Part shown: piece after piece, positions 26,157-34,892 of the stretch
How positions within the stretch are numbered: the stretch's first letter is position 1
Layout: each line of letters begins with the position of its first letter
Assembly (NCBI GenBank): GCA_030611415.1
Contig: JAUWPW010000006.1
Location: 1-47,897 of the forward strand
Reading direction: 5' to 3'
DNA: 47,897 nucleotides
From: Candidatus Bipolaricaulota bacterium
GTDB lineage: Bacteria; Bipolaricaulota; Bipolaricaulia; UBA7950; UBA9294
The notes under the pieces: generated by a model
The model's input: the letters and a program-made list of their open reading frames with translations, nothing else
What the model was told of the DNA's origin: nothing
The model's database searches: none
Program-made: the position numbers and the translations under genes

Positions 26157-26954
26157 TTACAGGGTTTCTTCTATAATAGAGAGGTAGAATGAGCTGATTC
26201 GGGCACGCTCCACCAGGGTGTCCATATCGATGATGGTGATTTGACTCTGTGCAGTCTCTATCAGCCCTCGTGTGCGGAATCGCTTAAGGACACGCATCAG
26301 TGTCTCGATCGACACACCGATCATCTCAGCTAGTGTTTGGCGAGTAACAGGGGGATCAAGTAGGACAGTCCTCCCGTTTTTCTTTCCGTACTTGTTGGCC
26401 AAGGCAAGAAGCAGTAAAGCCAGATTGCGATCAATTGATTCCACTGCCTCTCGGGTAAGCTTGAACTCAAGCATGATCACCTCGCGGGATAACCACCGAC
26501 AGAGGTCCGCAAACAGCCGAGGATGCTCCTTGCTATACGCAAGAATATTAGACCGTTCAAAGAAAACCAAAGAGGATTCAACAATTGCCTTAGCGAACTG
26601 AACATTGACCGGTTCCCGCTCGAGGAAAACCACTTCCAGACCAAACATTTCGCCCGGGGCAAGGAATCTAAGTATACGCTTTTCCCATCCTTTGCTCGCG
26701 TATTTCCCGATGGAAACAAGGCCATCCTGAACAATATACACCCCTGCAGCATAGGCTCCCTCCTGGGCAATAAGCTCCCCATCATCATAGTGCACCCCTA
26801 AGGATATCTCTCGCAGAGTCTTGATGTCCTTGGAGGTAAGAGAAGGGAAAACGTGGGACAAGAACTCAACTCTATCACCTGTTGATCCACCCTTAATGGA
26901 CATAGCAGCACCTATTTTAAGGGAATCTGGCTCGATTTCACAGGGCTCAAGCAC
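26157..26954 (-). CDS. Crp/Fnr-family transcriptional regulator (2)
   Basis: 265 residues from GTG 26954, which follows GAGAGG (an internal ATG at 26903 is the alternative). The effector barrel is at about 45-150 (DDGELIAQEGAYAAGVYIVQDGLVS) and the helix-turn-helix at about 205-245 (PVTRQTLAEMIGVSIETLMRVLKRFRTRGLIE), a canonical Crp/Fnr DNA-binding motif. No cluster-binding cysteines. The YAAGVY/YAAGIY core shared with the neighbour shows the two are paralogues. They are convergent, 21 bases apart. Confidence 0.87.
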   Translation of the reverse strand: MLEPCEIEPDSLKIGAAMSIKGGSTGDRVEFLSHVFPSLTSKDIKTLREISLGVHYDDGELIAQEGAYAAGVYIVQDGLVSIGKYASKGWEKRILRFLAPGEMFGLEVVFLEREPVNVQFAKAIVESSLVFFERSNILAYSKEHPRLFADLCRWLSREVIMLEFKLTREAVESIDRNLALLLLALANKYGKKNGRTVLLDPPVTRQTLAEMIGVSIETLMRVLKRFRTRGLIETAQSQITIIDMDTLVERARISSFYLSIIEETL

Positions 26955-27032
26955 AAGATCCTCTCTTTTCCTTATTCACTCAGGTTTTTTGTACAATCGT
27001 AACAATTCCTGCTTGTGGTCTTCAATATCTGA

Positions 27033-27170
27033 TCATTTGTAGCATACCGCATATATTGGATCGAGCTTTGCTACGCGTAGTGCCGGGTACAATCCAAACG
27101 TCACGCCAGGCAACACCGAGAACCCACAAGCCAGGAGTGCTGGAGTGAACGATACTACGAACGGCCAGTC
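27033..27170 (-). pseudogene. Remnant of a MacB/FtsX-type ABC permease C-terminus
   Basis: About 44 codons (WPFVVSFTPALLACGFSV then GVTFGLYPALRVAKLDPI) match the last transmembrane helix and the FGLYPA-x-x-AAKLDPI signature at the end of MacB-family permeases. The rest of the gene is absent: upstream codons on this strand run antisense into the synthetase remnant at 27172. A deletion or rearrangement junction is implied. Confidence 0.6.
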
Positions 27171-27171
27171 G

Positions 27172-27648
27172 CCTCGTTCTGTCGCTGTGGTGGGCGCAAG
27201 CTCGCGTCCAGAATCAGTTGCGGGTGAGATCCTTCGCAATATCCTACGTTGTGGCTACCACGGGATCGTCTAACCGGTGAACCCAAAGCATGACACAGTT
27301 GAAGAGCTCCCCTGCTACGCATCTGTCGATGATCTCCCTGGGAGAGTCGATCTTGCCGTCCTCGCCATCAATAAGAATCTTGTCCTTCGGGTCGTCGAAC
27401 AGTGTGGGGATATTGCCCTTCCCGCTGCTGATTCGGCTATTGTCATCTTCCGTCCCCCCGCTTGTATATAAGGAGGCCGCAGAGGTTGTCGCCTCGGGAA
27501 TTCTCCGTGTGGTCAAGGAGAACCCGGGTAAGCCAGTTCTTGTTTGCACCCTCAGCAAAAGCTCGACCCTCGCGAGATTGACCTGAACCCATTCATTGCC
27601 AGCGAGCGGACAGCCACGGTCGACATACTGATAAGACTGGAGAATTGA
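27172..27648 (+). pseudogene. Decayed ADP-forming acetyl/acyl-CoA synthetase (fused alpha-beta type)
   Basis: Three pieces of one large gene survive in order. (1) CoA-binding N-terminus (PRSVAVVGASSRPESVAGE, then HGIV), interrupted by TAA at 27271-27273 where a Tyr is expected (GIV-Y-PVNPKHD), continuing through GLAVLAINKN-like sequence to VEQCG. (2) Ligase-domain part DSAIVIFRPP, after which the frame changes to LVYKEAAEVVASG and GKPVLVC. (3) The ATP-grasp tail EIDLNPFIASERTATV in another frame, ending with TGA at 27646. About 160 codons remain of an expected 700 or so. The intact enzyme makes ATP from acyl-CoA during peptide fermentation. Confidence 0.75.
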
Positions 27649-28231
27649 GTGATTCATACACTTATTGATCGAGAGACTGAGCTATCAGATCATAAGATCT
27701 CTCTGACCTTCCTCGCCGCATACAGTAAGCCCAGGCCCAGGTGTTCTGGCGCTTCCAACCCCCACGCATTTGTAGTACTCTGGCACCGGAGGCCTTCCCT
27801 TTCAATGTGTGTCGCGCACCCAAGATATAGGGACCCGCAGGCTGCCACGATCAAGGCTATCATCAGCAGAATAGTAAGGAAGCGAAACCTGAGGCAAGGA
27901 CGAACGGACGGGGTTTGTGGCCGGATTTTGGAGTGCCGAGGATCAGTATTGACTTCCCTGTCGCTTCTTGCTACGGTAACGGTAGGAAGGTATTCTGCAT
28001 ACAAGATGCCTAGCAGTGGCTAGTTAGCCCTCTGAAGCAGGACTAGGCGGCGTACATGGCTATCAAGAAGACTCGAGGTAGGCATATGCGGAAAGCAGCA
28101 TATCCTCCCTAATGGAAGAAGGCCATTAGGTTATGTCTATACTCGGAGGGAAGGGAGGTGAAAGTAGTAGTTTCTGGTTTATCAAGTCACTTTGTTTGTG
28201 GTGTTTGCTTAAAGTTCATAAGGAGGTAGCT
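27649..28231. other. Degraded spacer before aapJ
   Basis: No recognisable gene. On the minus strand (about 27690-27930) a frame has a hydrophobic stretch resembling a lipoprotein signal (RFLTILLMIALIVAACGS), but what follows matches nothing I know. A perfect eight-base inverted repeat with seven-base loop lies at 28108-28130 (CCTAATGG / CCATTAGG), upstream of aapJ. TTGACT-17-TACGGT near 27951-27979 is a weak promoter candidate. Confidence 0.4.
28108..28130 (+). repeat. Inverted repeat upstream of aapJ
   Basis: CCTAATGG (28108-28115) and CCATTAGG (28123-28130), perfect, loop of seven bases. Possible operator or leader hairpin for the amino-acid transport operon. Confidence 0.5.
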
Positions 28232-29242
28232 TTGAAGAAGATACTTGTTGTAGCTGTTTTGTTGATGTTGGTTGTTTCCATCGGTGCAATGGGGCAGCAA
28301 ACCCTGGCAACCGTGCTGGAGCGAGGATACGTGATTGTGGGTGTTAACGCTGTTCTCCCGGGTTTTGGCGCCTTGGATACAGCCACTGGTGAATACGCTG
28401 GATTTGATGTCGACTACGGCAGGGCAATTGCTGCCGCTGTCGGCGTAGATGTTGAGTTTATTCCATTGACTGCAGGAGAACGTTTAACTGCCCTGCAAAC
28501 AGGTCAGATCGACGTGCTACTCCGCAACACTACTTGGACGCTTACCCGCGATTCCAAAGACCTGGGGCTGGATTTTTGCCCAACAACTTTCTACGATGGG
28601 CAAGGATTCATCGTCCGTAAGGCTGATGACATCAACTCGATTGGTGATATGGACGGAGCCACAGTCTGTGTGACCTCGGGCACGACCACAGAGGGCAACC
28701 TTGCTGACGCATTTCGCCTGCACGACTTGGCGTTAACTACGCAAGTATTTGCCGATACAGAAGCATCTTTTGGCGCGTATGACGTTGCTGGCTGTGACTG
28801 CTACACCAGCGACAAATCTCAGCTGGCGTCACTGCGAACCACTGCCGCTGTTCCGGGCGACCACATAATTCTCCCTGATACGATCTCCAAGGAACCTTTG
28901 GGGCCGTTAGTCCGCCATGGCGATAATGAGTGGTTTGACATCGTCAAGTGGACTGTATTTGCCACGTTCTTCGCTGAAGAGTATGGCATTACGCAGGCCA
29001 ACGTAGCTACATTCGAAAGCACCAACCCTGAGATCCGACGCTTCCTCGGAGTAGAAGGCGGAATGGGTGCAAAGTTAGGCTTGGCCGAGGACTGGGCGAT
29101 GAACGTTGTCTTAGCAGTCGGTAACTACGGCGAGATCTACGACCGCCACTTGGGTCCCAATGGCCTTGACATCCCACGAGCCGGATCGCTAAACGCGCTT
29201 TGGACACAGGGCGGACTTATTTACTGCCCCGCATGGCGCTAA
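28232..29242 (+). CDS. aapJ: Amino-acid ABC transporter substrate-binding protein (AapJ/BztA)
   Basis: 336 residues from TTG 28232, which follows AAGGAGGT. Signal peptide at 1-21 (KKILVVAVLLMLVVSIGAMG); no lipobox. Family landmarks run the full length: LPGFGALD, GFDVDYGRAIAAAVG, LRNTTWTLTRDSKDLGLDF, YDGQGFIVRK, VCVTSGTTTEGNLAD, CYTSDKSQLASLR, LPDTISKEPLGPLVRHGDNEW. These are diagnostic of the AapJ/BztA general L-amino-acid receptor, not the shorter GlnH/HisJ type. It captures amino acids outside the inner membrane for AapQMP. First gene of aapJQMP. Confidence 0.95.
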   Translation: MKKILVVAVLLMLVVSIGAMGQQTLATVLERGYVIVGVNAVLPGFGALDTATGEYAGFDVDYGRAIAAAVGVDVEFIPLTAGERLTALQTGQIDVLLRNTTWTLTRDSKDLGLDFCPTTFYDGQGFIVRKADDINSIGDMDGATVCVTSGTTTEGNLADAFRLHDLALTTQVFADTEASFGAYDVAGCDCYTSDKSQLASLRTTAAVPGDHIILPDTISKEPLGPLVRHGDNEWFDIVKWTVFATFFAEEYGITQANVATFESTNPEIRRFLGVEGGMGAKLGLAEDWAMNVVLAVGNYGEIYDRHLGPNGLDIPRAGSLNALWTQGGLIYCPAWR

Positions 29243-29316
29243 ATCCTTCGACCGATGAGTACAGTCTGTTTCCAAGCAGGCTGTACTCTATTCTTCTTAC
29301 GCGGAAGGAGTAAGCG

Positions 29317-30498
29317 TTGAGTAGGAAGGTGTCTTCTTCACATTCGGTTCCCTTTTGGCGCGATGTTCGAGTTCTGCGCGTAATAGGCCAGATTGCATTT
29401 CTTGTGATTATCGCTACCGGAATATGGTGGTTGCTTAATAATCTACGAGTCAACCTTAGGGCATGTGGTTTGAAGATTAGTTTTAGCTTCCTTAGGAATA
29501 CGGCTGGGTTTCCAATTTCGGAGGGCTTACCGTATAGTCCGACTGATGTCAATGGGTACGCGTTCTGGGTTGGTATAGTCAATACAATCCGGATCTCTGT
29601 AATTGGAATCGTGCTTGCAACAATCATCGGAACAGTTATCGGTATCGCCCGTCTTTCAAACAACTGGCTTGTGAAAAAGCTGGCTGGTCTTTACGTAGAG
29701 GTAGTACGTAACATCCCCTTGCTTGTGCAGCTATTCTTCTGGTACTTTGCGGTGATGCTAACTGCACTGCCAATGGTCAAGAATAGCATCAAGCTGCCCG
29801 GGCCCATCTACCTCACCCGTCGGGGGGTGTACCTGCCTTGGGTAGCTCCTACGGGGTCATTTGGCGGGTGGATGTGGTACATCATCATCGGCTTGGTTTT
29901 GGCAATCGCTGTTTACGTATTCCGGCGCGCTTATCTTAGACGCGCCGAACGCCCAGGCTTCCCCCTTATATGGGCAGGATTAGTCCTCATCCTCGTTTTG
30001 GGCGCAGGATGGTTTCTCACCTCAGGCAACCCGTTGGCTCTGACCATTCCCGTCCTGAAGCGCTTCAACTTCGAAGGAGGGCTGTGGTTATCTACGTCAT
30101 TCACCTCACTGTTGGTTGGCCTATCGGTATACACTGGGGCATTCATTGCTGAGATCGTGCGGGCAGGGATTCTCGCGGTAAGCAGAGGACAAACCGAGGC
30201 AGCCAGGGCAGTGGGATTGAAAAAGGCACACGTTCTTCGCTTGGTAGTACTGCCCCAGGCGCTGCGAGTTATCATCCCGCCTTTGGCTAGTCAATATCTC
30301 AACTTGACCAAGAACTCCAGTCTGGCAATCCTCATTGGATATTACGATTTGATGAACGTGGGAACGACCATCTTCAATCAGACCGGTCGCGCCGTCGAGA
30401 TGATCCTGTTGATCATGGCTAGCTACCTGACAATGAGTCTACTGACCAGCCTGTTGATGAACTACTACAATCGCCGTATGAAATTGGTGGAGCGCTGA
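29317..30498 (+). CDS. aapQ: Amino-acid ABC transporter permease (AapQ/BztB)
   Basis: 393 residues from TTG 29317 with GGAAGGAG upstream. An N-terminal helix (about 25-45) precedes a short soluble stretch and then the HisM-type permease domain; the EAA loop is EAARAVGLKKAHVLRLVVLPQALRVIIPP, written in two parts: EAARAVGLKKAHV and LPQALRVIIPP. A long insert with one or two extra helices splits the domain at about residues 155-250, the feature that makes AapQ/BztB larger than ordinary 220-residue permeases. It pairs with AapM two bases downstream. Confidence 0.94.
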   Translation: MSRKVSSSHSVPFWRDVRVLRVIGQIAFLVIIATGIWWLLNNLRVNLRACGLKISFSFLRNTAGFPISEGLPYSPTDVNGYAFWVGIVNTIRISVIGIVLATIIGTVIGIARLSNNWLVKKLAGLYVEVVRNIPLLVQLFFWYFAVMLTALPMVKNSIKLPGPIYLTRRGVYLPWVAPTGSFGGWMWYIIIGLVLAIAVYVFRRAYLRRAERPGFPLIWAGLVLILVLGAGWFLTSGNPLALTIPVLKRFNFEGGLWLSTSFTSLLVGLSVYTGAFIAEIVRAGILAVSRGQTEAARAVGLKKAHVLRLVVLPQALRVIIPPLASQYLNLTKNSSLAILIGYYDLMNVGTTIFNQTGRAVEMILLIMASYLTMSLLTSLLMNYYNRRMKLVER

Positions 30499-30500
30499 TC

Positions 30501-31712
30501 ATGGACGAGAATCAACTAGCCGGTTACGCTGACAAGAACCAACTCCCACCTCCTAGTGAGAGGATTCCTGCCATACGGTGGCTGAAGCAAAACCTATTCA
30601 GTAGCTGGTTTAATGCGATACTCACTATCGTATCGACGGTGCTCATCATGACGATCGTATTTGGACTCCTTAGGTGGGCCTTGGAAGCACGGTGGGAGGT
30701 TATTCCCGCTAACCTGAAGCTGCTGTTGGTCGGTACCTATCCCGTGGAACACCTGTGGCGTGTCTGGGCAACTGTTTATCTTATCGCTTTCCTGCTGGGG
30801 TTTAGCAGCGGAGCCCATGGTGGCTTGATGCGTCGGGTTTCCACCACGGCTGCTTTGGTATCGGTTGTGTTGGCCGTTCTTCCGTTTCCTTGGGGGACTC
30901 GAGGATGGCTCCTCGGCATTGCCGTCGCTGCTGTCGCTGGTTTTGGCTTGGGGTATCTTGGCAAGGGCATCCGTTGGTGCAAACGCCTGGAAATCGCTTC
31001 CTGGATCTTATCATTCCCCATTAGCCTCATCTTTCTCAATGGGGTGGGGGGAATACTTCCTGTCATTAAGGGAAGAACCATGTGGGGGTTCATGCTCAAC
31101 TTGATCGGTGCAGTGGTGGGGATCGGTCTTTCATTTCCTGTAGGCGTGCTATTAGCCCTCGGACGGCGGAGCAAACTGCCGGCCATTCGGCTAGTGTGTA
31201 CCGCGTACATCGAGATTATCCGCGGTGTGCCGTTGATCAGCCTGCTGTTCATGGCTAGCATTATGCTACAGCTGCTTCTTCCCGCTAGCGTACGACCTGA
31301 CTTGCTCATCCGCGCGATGTTGACGATTACGGCCTTTTCGGCAGCGTATATGGCGGAGAATGTCCGTGGGGGACTACAAGCTATCCCACAGGGACAGTAC
31401 GAAGCGGCCTACGCTGTAGGTCTCAACAGAGCGTTGACAACCATACTGATTATTCTACCACAGGCGTTGCGCATAGTAATTCCAGCGATCGTTGGGCAAT
31501 TCATCGCCCTGTTTATGGACACGACTCTGTTTGGGTTCATAGCGATTCTTGAGCTCTTGAACATCACGCGAAGCATAATGGGTAACCTCGAATGGCGTGG
31601 AACCATATTCGAGCTATACGCATTTATCGGGATTGTGTTTTGGATCTTGTGCTATTCAATGTCCTACGTCAGTCGCAGAATTGAAAAAACACTAGGCGTA
31701 GGAGAACGCTAA
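30501..31712 (+). CDS. aapM: Amino-acid ABC transporter permease (AapM/BztC)
   Basis: 403 residues, ATG start two bases after the aapQ stop. The N-terminal half has several extra helices (about 35-180), as in AapM/BztC; the C-terminal half is the HisM-type permease with [11 protein letters not shown] and the EAA loop [14 protein letters not shown] followed by [11 protein letters not shown]. It forms the heterodimeric channel with AapQ. Confidence 0.94.
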   Translation: MDENQLAGYADKNQLPPPSERIPAIRWLKQNLFSSWFNAILTIVSTVLIMTIVFGLLRWALEARWEVIPANLKLLLVGTYPVEHLWRVWATVYLIAFLLGFSSGAHGGLMRRVSTTAALVSVVLAVLPFPWGTRGWLLGIAVAAVAGFGLGYLGKGIRWCKRLEIASWILSFPISLIFLNGVGGILPVIKGRTMWGFMLNLIGAVVGIGLSFPVGVLLALGRRSKLPAIRLVCTAYIEIIRGVPLISLLFMASIMLQLLLPASVRPDLLIRAMLTITAFSAAYMAENVRGGLQAIPQGQYEAAYAVGLNRALTTILIILPQALRIVIPAIVGQFIALFMDTTLFGFIAILELLNITRSIMGNLEWRGTIFELYAFIGIVFWILCYSMSYVSRRIEKTLGVGER

Positions 31713-31725
31713 GAGGAGAGGAGAC

Positions 31726-32478
31726 TTGTCTGTGATAAACAACGAAGGAATTATCATCTACCGCGATGTGCATAAATGGTATGGGGATTTTCATGTGCTT
31801 AGAGGGATTACCTTCACGATGCAGAAAGGCGAGGTAGTGGTGATTTGTGGACCCTCTGGCTCCGGAAAATCCACGTGCATCCGCACGATAAACCGCCTGG
31901 AAGAGCACCAACGGGGACAGATCATCGTGGACGGTATAGAGTTAACAAACGATCTGCGCAACATAGAAGCTATCCGGCGTGAAGTTGGCATAGTCTTCCA
32001 GCAATTCAATCTATTTCCGCACCTTACCGCACTGCAGAATGTCTCTCTTGCGCCTTTTTGGGTGCTGAAGATGAGGAAGAGCAAGGCAGAAGAAGCCGCG
32101 ATGAAGCTCCTTGAGCGTGTCGGCATCCCTGAACAGGCACAGAAATACCCAGCACAGCTTTCCGGTGGCCAGCAACAACGGGTGGCCATCGCACGCGCAT
32201 TGGCGATGAGCCCCAAGATCATGCTCTTTGACGAGCCGACCTCGGCACTGGATCCAGAGATGATCAAAGAGGTGCTCGATGTGATGAAGAACTTGGCGCG
32301 TAGCGGTATGACGATGATTGTGGTCACTCACGAAATGGGCTTTGCGCGCGAAGTGGCAGACCGGATTATCTTCTTCGATTATGGTCAGCTGGTCGAGGAG
32401 AATACTCCCGAGGAATTCTTCCACAACCCGAAGCACGATCGCACGAAGCTCTTCCTATCTCAGATTCTGGAATACTAG
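31726..32478 (+). CDS. aapP: Amino-acid ABC transporter ATP-binding protein (AapP/BztD)
   Basis: 250 residues. Walker [10 protein letters not shown], signature [15 protein letters not shown], Walker [15 protein letters not shown], switch His in VTHEMGFA. This is the polar amino-acid importer ATPase type. TTG 31726 follows GGAGAGGAG; a GTG two codons later is an alternative. Last gene of aapJQMP. No clear terminator follows within 70 bases. Confidence 0.95.
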   Translation: MSVINNEGIIIYRDVHKWYGDFHVLRGITFTMQKGEVVVICGPSGSGKSTCIRTINRLEEHQRGQIIVDGIELTNDLRNIEAIRREVGIVFQQFNLFPHLTALQNVSLAPFWVLKMRKSKAEEAAMKLLERVGIPEQAQKYPAQLSGGQQQRVAIARALAMSPKIMLFDEPTSALDPEMIKEVLDVMKNLARSGMTMIVVTHEMGFAREVADRIIFFDYGQLVEENTPEEFFHNPKHDRTKLFLSQILEY

Positions 32479-32550
32479 ATGAATGCGGCTTTCCTTATGA
32501 GATACGGAAGACCCAGCCGGTAACAAGCCCTAATAAGGCAATGCATTCTC

Positions 32551-32579
32551 TTGACAGAGATTCCCTTTTGTGCTATGGA
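32551..32579 (+). promoter_or_regulatory. Promoter of the aldehyde ferredoxin oxidoreductase gene
   Basis: TTGACA (32551-32556), 17-base spacer, TATGGA (32574-32579). It implies an untranslated leader of about 125 bases. I could not fit the molybdenum/tungsten-cofactor riboswitch in it. Confidence 0.6.
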
Positions 32580-32708
32580 TTGAGGAATACTGATTGGCTT
32601 TGCCCACGAGAAAGGAACAGCGTACTATCTGATACCAAACCAGTTTGACGAAATGCAAACAATGGCATCCACATCGATAGAGCAGTTGGCTTGAGAAAGG
32701 AGGTTCAA

Positions 32709-34577
32709 TTGAAAGGTGTTTTTGGTCGGTACGCGGATGTTGATCTAACCAAAGGAATTATTAGAGCTTACGACATTCCTAATGAGTGGCACCGAAAATA
32801 CTTGGGTGGAAGAGGCATTGGGCTTAGGATCCTCCTCGAAGAACTGGAAGGAAAGGAAGATCCCTTAGGGCCCAATAACATCTTGATCTTTGCCACTGGT
32901 CCTTTGCAGGGGACAGGAATTGCGGGAGCAGGTCGACATGCTGTAATCACCAAATCTCCGAAGACCGGGAGCCTGAGTGACAGTTACGCTGGAGGCTTTT
33001 GGGGACATGAGCTTGCCACATCTGGGTACGATGGGATCATCATACGAGGAAAGGCCGCCAAACCTGTATATTTGTCTCTTGCAAATGGTAAGGCAGAGAT
33101 TCATGATGCAAGTTCCCTTTGGGGCCTCCAAACTGGCGAGACAGAAGAAATTCTCAAGAGACAATACGAGGGAGCACGAGTCTCGTCTATCGGGCCTGCA
33201 GGCGAAAACCTTGTTAAGTTCGCGTGCATAATAAATGACATGAGCAGAGCAGCAGGCCGCCCTGGGTTCGGGGCTGTAATGGGAAGCAAGAATCTGAAAG
33301 CAATCGTAGTGAAAGGCGGGCAAGCGAAATCTCTCCATGACACAGAAATGTTGACGGAGATACGCAAGAAAATCGTTCAGCAACTGATGGGAAACCCTGG
33401 AATCCAGGAATTCGGGAAATGGGGATCTTCTGCAGCGGTTATGGGGTTAAACGAAGAAGGGATTCTCCCGACCAAGAATTTTCAAGAGGGCACATTCGAT
33501 GATGCCGAGAAGATCGATGGTGCGGGTTCTCGCTTCAAAGAGATTTTAGTAGGGCGTGACAATTGTACCGGTTGCCCAATTCGCTGCAAGCGCCTTGTCA
33601 AAGGCGAATTCATGGGGAGGGCAATTGAAGAAAAATACGGTGGGCCAGAATACGAGACGCTTGCTGCCCTTGGCTCGAACTGTCTGAATGCTGATGTGTT
33701 ATCTATTAGTCTTGCCAATCAACTTTGCAATCAGTACGGCCTAGACACTATTAGCGCTGGCGTCGCTATCGCTTTTGCTATGGAGGCAAGCGAGAAGGGC
33801 TTGATCAAAGAGAAGGTTCAGTGGGGAGATCCAGAAGCGGTAGTTGAGTTAGTGGAGAAGATTGCCTTCCGAAAAGGAATCGGAGATACCCTGGCAAAGG
33901 GGATTGATAAGGTTGCCGCAGAGATCGGAGCGGACTTCGCGATGCACATTAAGGGGCAGGAGCTGCCCATGCACGATCCACGAGGAAAGAAGGCTCTTGG
34001 CTTGAGTTATGCAACGACTCCGCGTGGTGCCCAGCATATGGAGGCATTACACGACGATGGAGCTGAGGGATTAGGCAAGTATGGAACCCCTGAAATCGGA
34101 GTATACGGTCCTATAGATCGTATGTCATGGGACAAGAAACCACGTTTCTGCAAAATCCATCAAGATCTAGCTTCCTTTGCAAACTCTGTAATCGCATGCA
34201 CTTACGTTGGTTTCGAGGTTGCAATGTGCTCAGGCTATAATCCCTACCCTCATTTCCGTGAAGCTCTCTATGCAGCCACTGGACTGGAAATTGGAGTGCC
34301 AGAGATGCTACTCATCGGTGAGCGAAACTTTAACATGCTCAAATTGGCCGCAGCGCAACAGGGGTATACGCGAAACGATGATGATCTACCAGCACGGCTA
34401 CGCGAGCCCCTCCCTCGGGGTAATAGCGCGCATGAGGGCATTCCAGAGGATGTCCTGCAAGGTGGAATCGACGAATACTACAAGCTTCGAGGATGGGATG
34501 ACTATGGTCCTACAGATGAGAAACTGGCCCAGTTAGACATGCGCAACTTCATTGGGTTCATTGAGCGAGAGGACTAA
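32709..34577 (+). CDS. Tungsten-dependent aldehyde:ferredoxin oxidoreductase family protein
   Basis: 622 residues from TTG 32709, which follows AAAGGAGG at five bases; an in-frame TTG 18 bases upstream lies before the SD. N-terminal domain begins GVFGRYADVDLTKG, with YLGGRGIG and the pterin-contact segment GRHAVITKSPKTG. The [4Fe-4S] ligands are Cys286, Cys289, Cys293 and, far downstream, Cys497 (SVIACTYVG). It oxidises aldehydes, such as those from decarboxylated 2-oxoacids, to acids and reduces ferredoxin. Which of the five AOR subfamilies it belongs to cannot be told. Monocistronic behind its own promoter. Confidence 0.93.
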   Translation: MKGVFGRYADVDLTKGIIRAYDIPNEWHRKYLGGRGIGLRILLEELEGKEDPLGPNNILIFATGPLQGTGIAGAGRHAVITKSPKTGSLSDSYAGGFWGHELATSGYDGIIIRGKAAKPVYLSLANGKAEIHDASSLWGLQTGETEEILKRQYEGARVSSIGPAGENLVKFACIINDMSRAAGRPGFGAVMGSKNLKAIVVKGGQAKSLHDTEMLTEIRKKIVQQLMGNPGIQEFGKWGSSAAVMGLNEEGILPTKNFQEGTFDDAEKIDGAGSRFKEILVGRDNCTGCPIRCKRLVKGEFMGRAIEEKYGGPEYETLAALGSNCLNADVLSISLANQLCNQYGLDTISAGVAIAFAMEASEKGLIKEKVQWGDPEAVVELVEKIAFRKGIGDTLAKGIDKVAAEIGADFAMHIKGQELPMHDPRGKKALGLSYATTPRGAQHMEALHDDGAEGLGKYGTPEIGVYGPIDRMSWDKKPRFCKIHQDLASFANSVIACTYVGFEVAMCSGYNPYPHFREALYAATGLEIGVPEMLLIGERNFNMLKLAAAQQGYTRNDDDLPARLREPLPRGNSAHEGIPEDVLQGGIDEYYKLRGWDDYGPTDEKLAQLDMRNFIGFIERED

Positions 34578-34892
34578 TAAGTAGGATCAGGATTAACCCT
34601 GAACGGGTTCAGGTGCTTGGAAAGAGAAAAGGACTGCATGCATGTCTCAATTCCTTCTCAGACCTTTTGCGTAACAAAAGCTACATTATCTTTTAGCTGA
34701 GTAGTTTTACTTAATAGGATATGAGTGTCTGCTGGTAATGCGTGTAGATTTGACAGATGAAGTGGTTATCTTATAGCAAGGTGGCCGCCCATACCATCGC
34801 TTGTCGGTACCCTGTTTTCCGGTCCGGATCCCTCAATATAACATGCTCTTAATGGATCTCATACCCTTTTAGGATAATCGCATGCATTACTC
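34578..34892. other. 315-base intergenic stretch with a 16-base palindrome
   Basis: Between the convergent ends of the AOR gene and the D-threonine-aldolase-like gene. No gene seen. CCTGAAC-GG-GTTCAGG (34598-34613) is a perfect palindrome; with a two-base centre it fits a protein-binding site or a short terminator stem, but has no T-run. The remainder is AT-rich and featureless. Confidence 0.5.

Noticed and set aside
25470-26954. Oxygen-sensing Fnr cluster in the two Crp/Fnr regulators.
   Set aside because: Neither has the N-terminal cysteine set needed for a [4Fe-4S] cluster.
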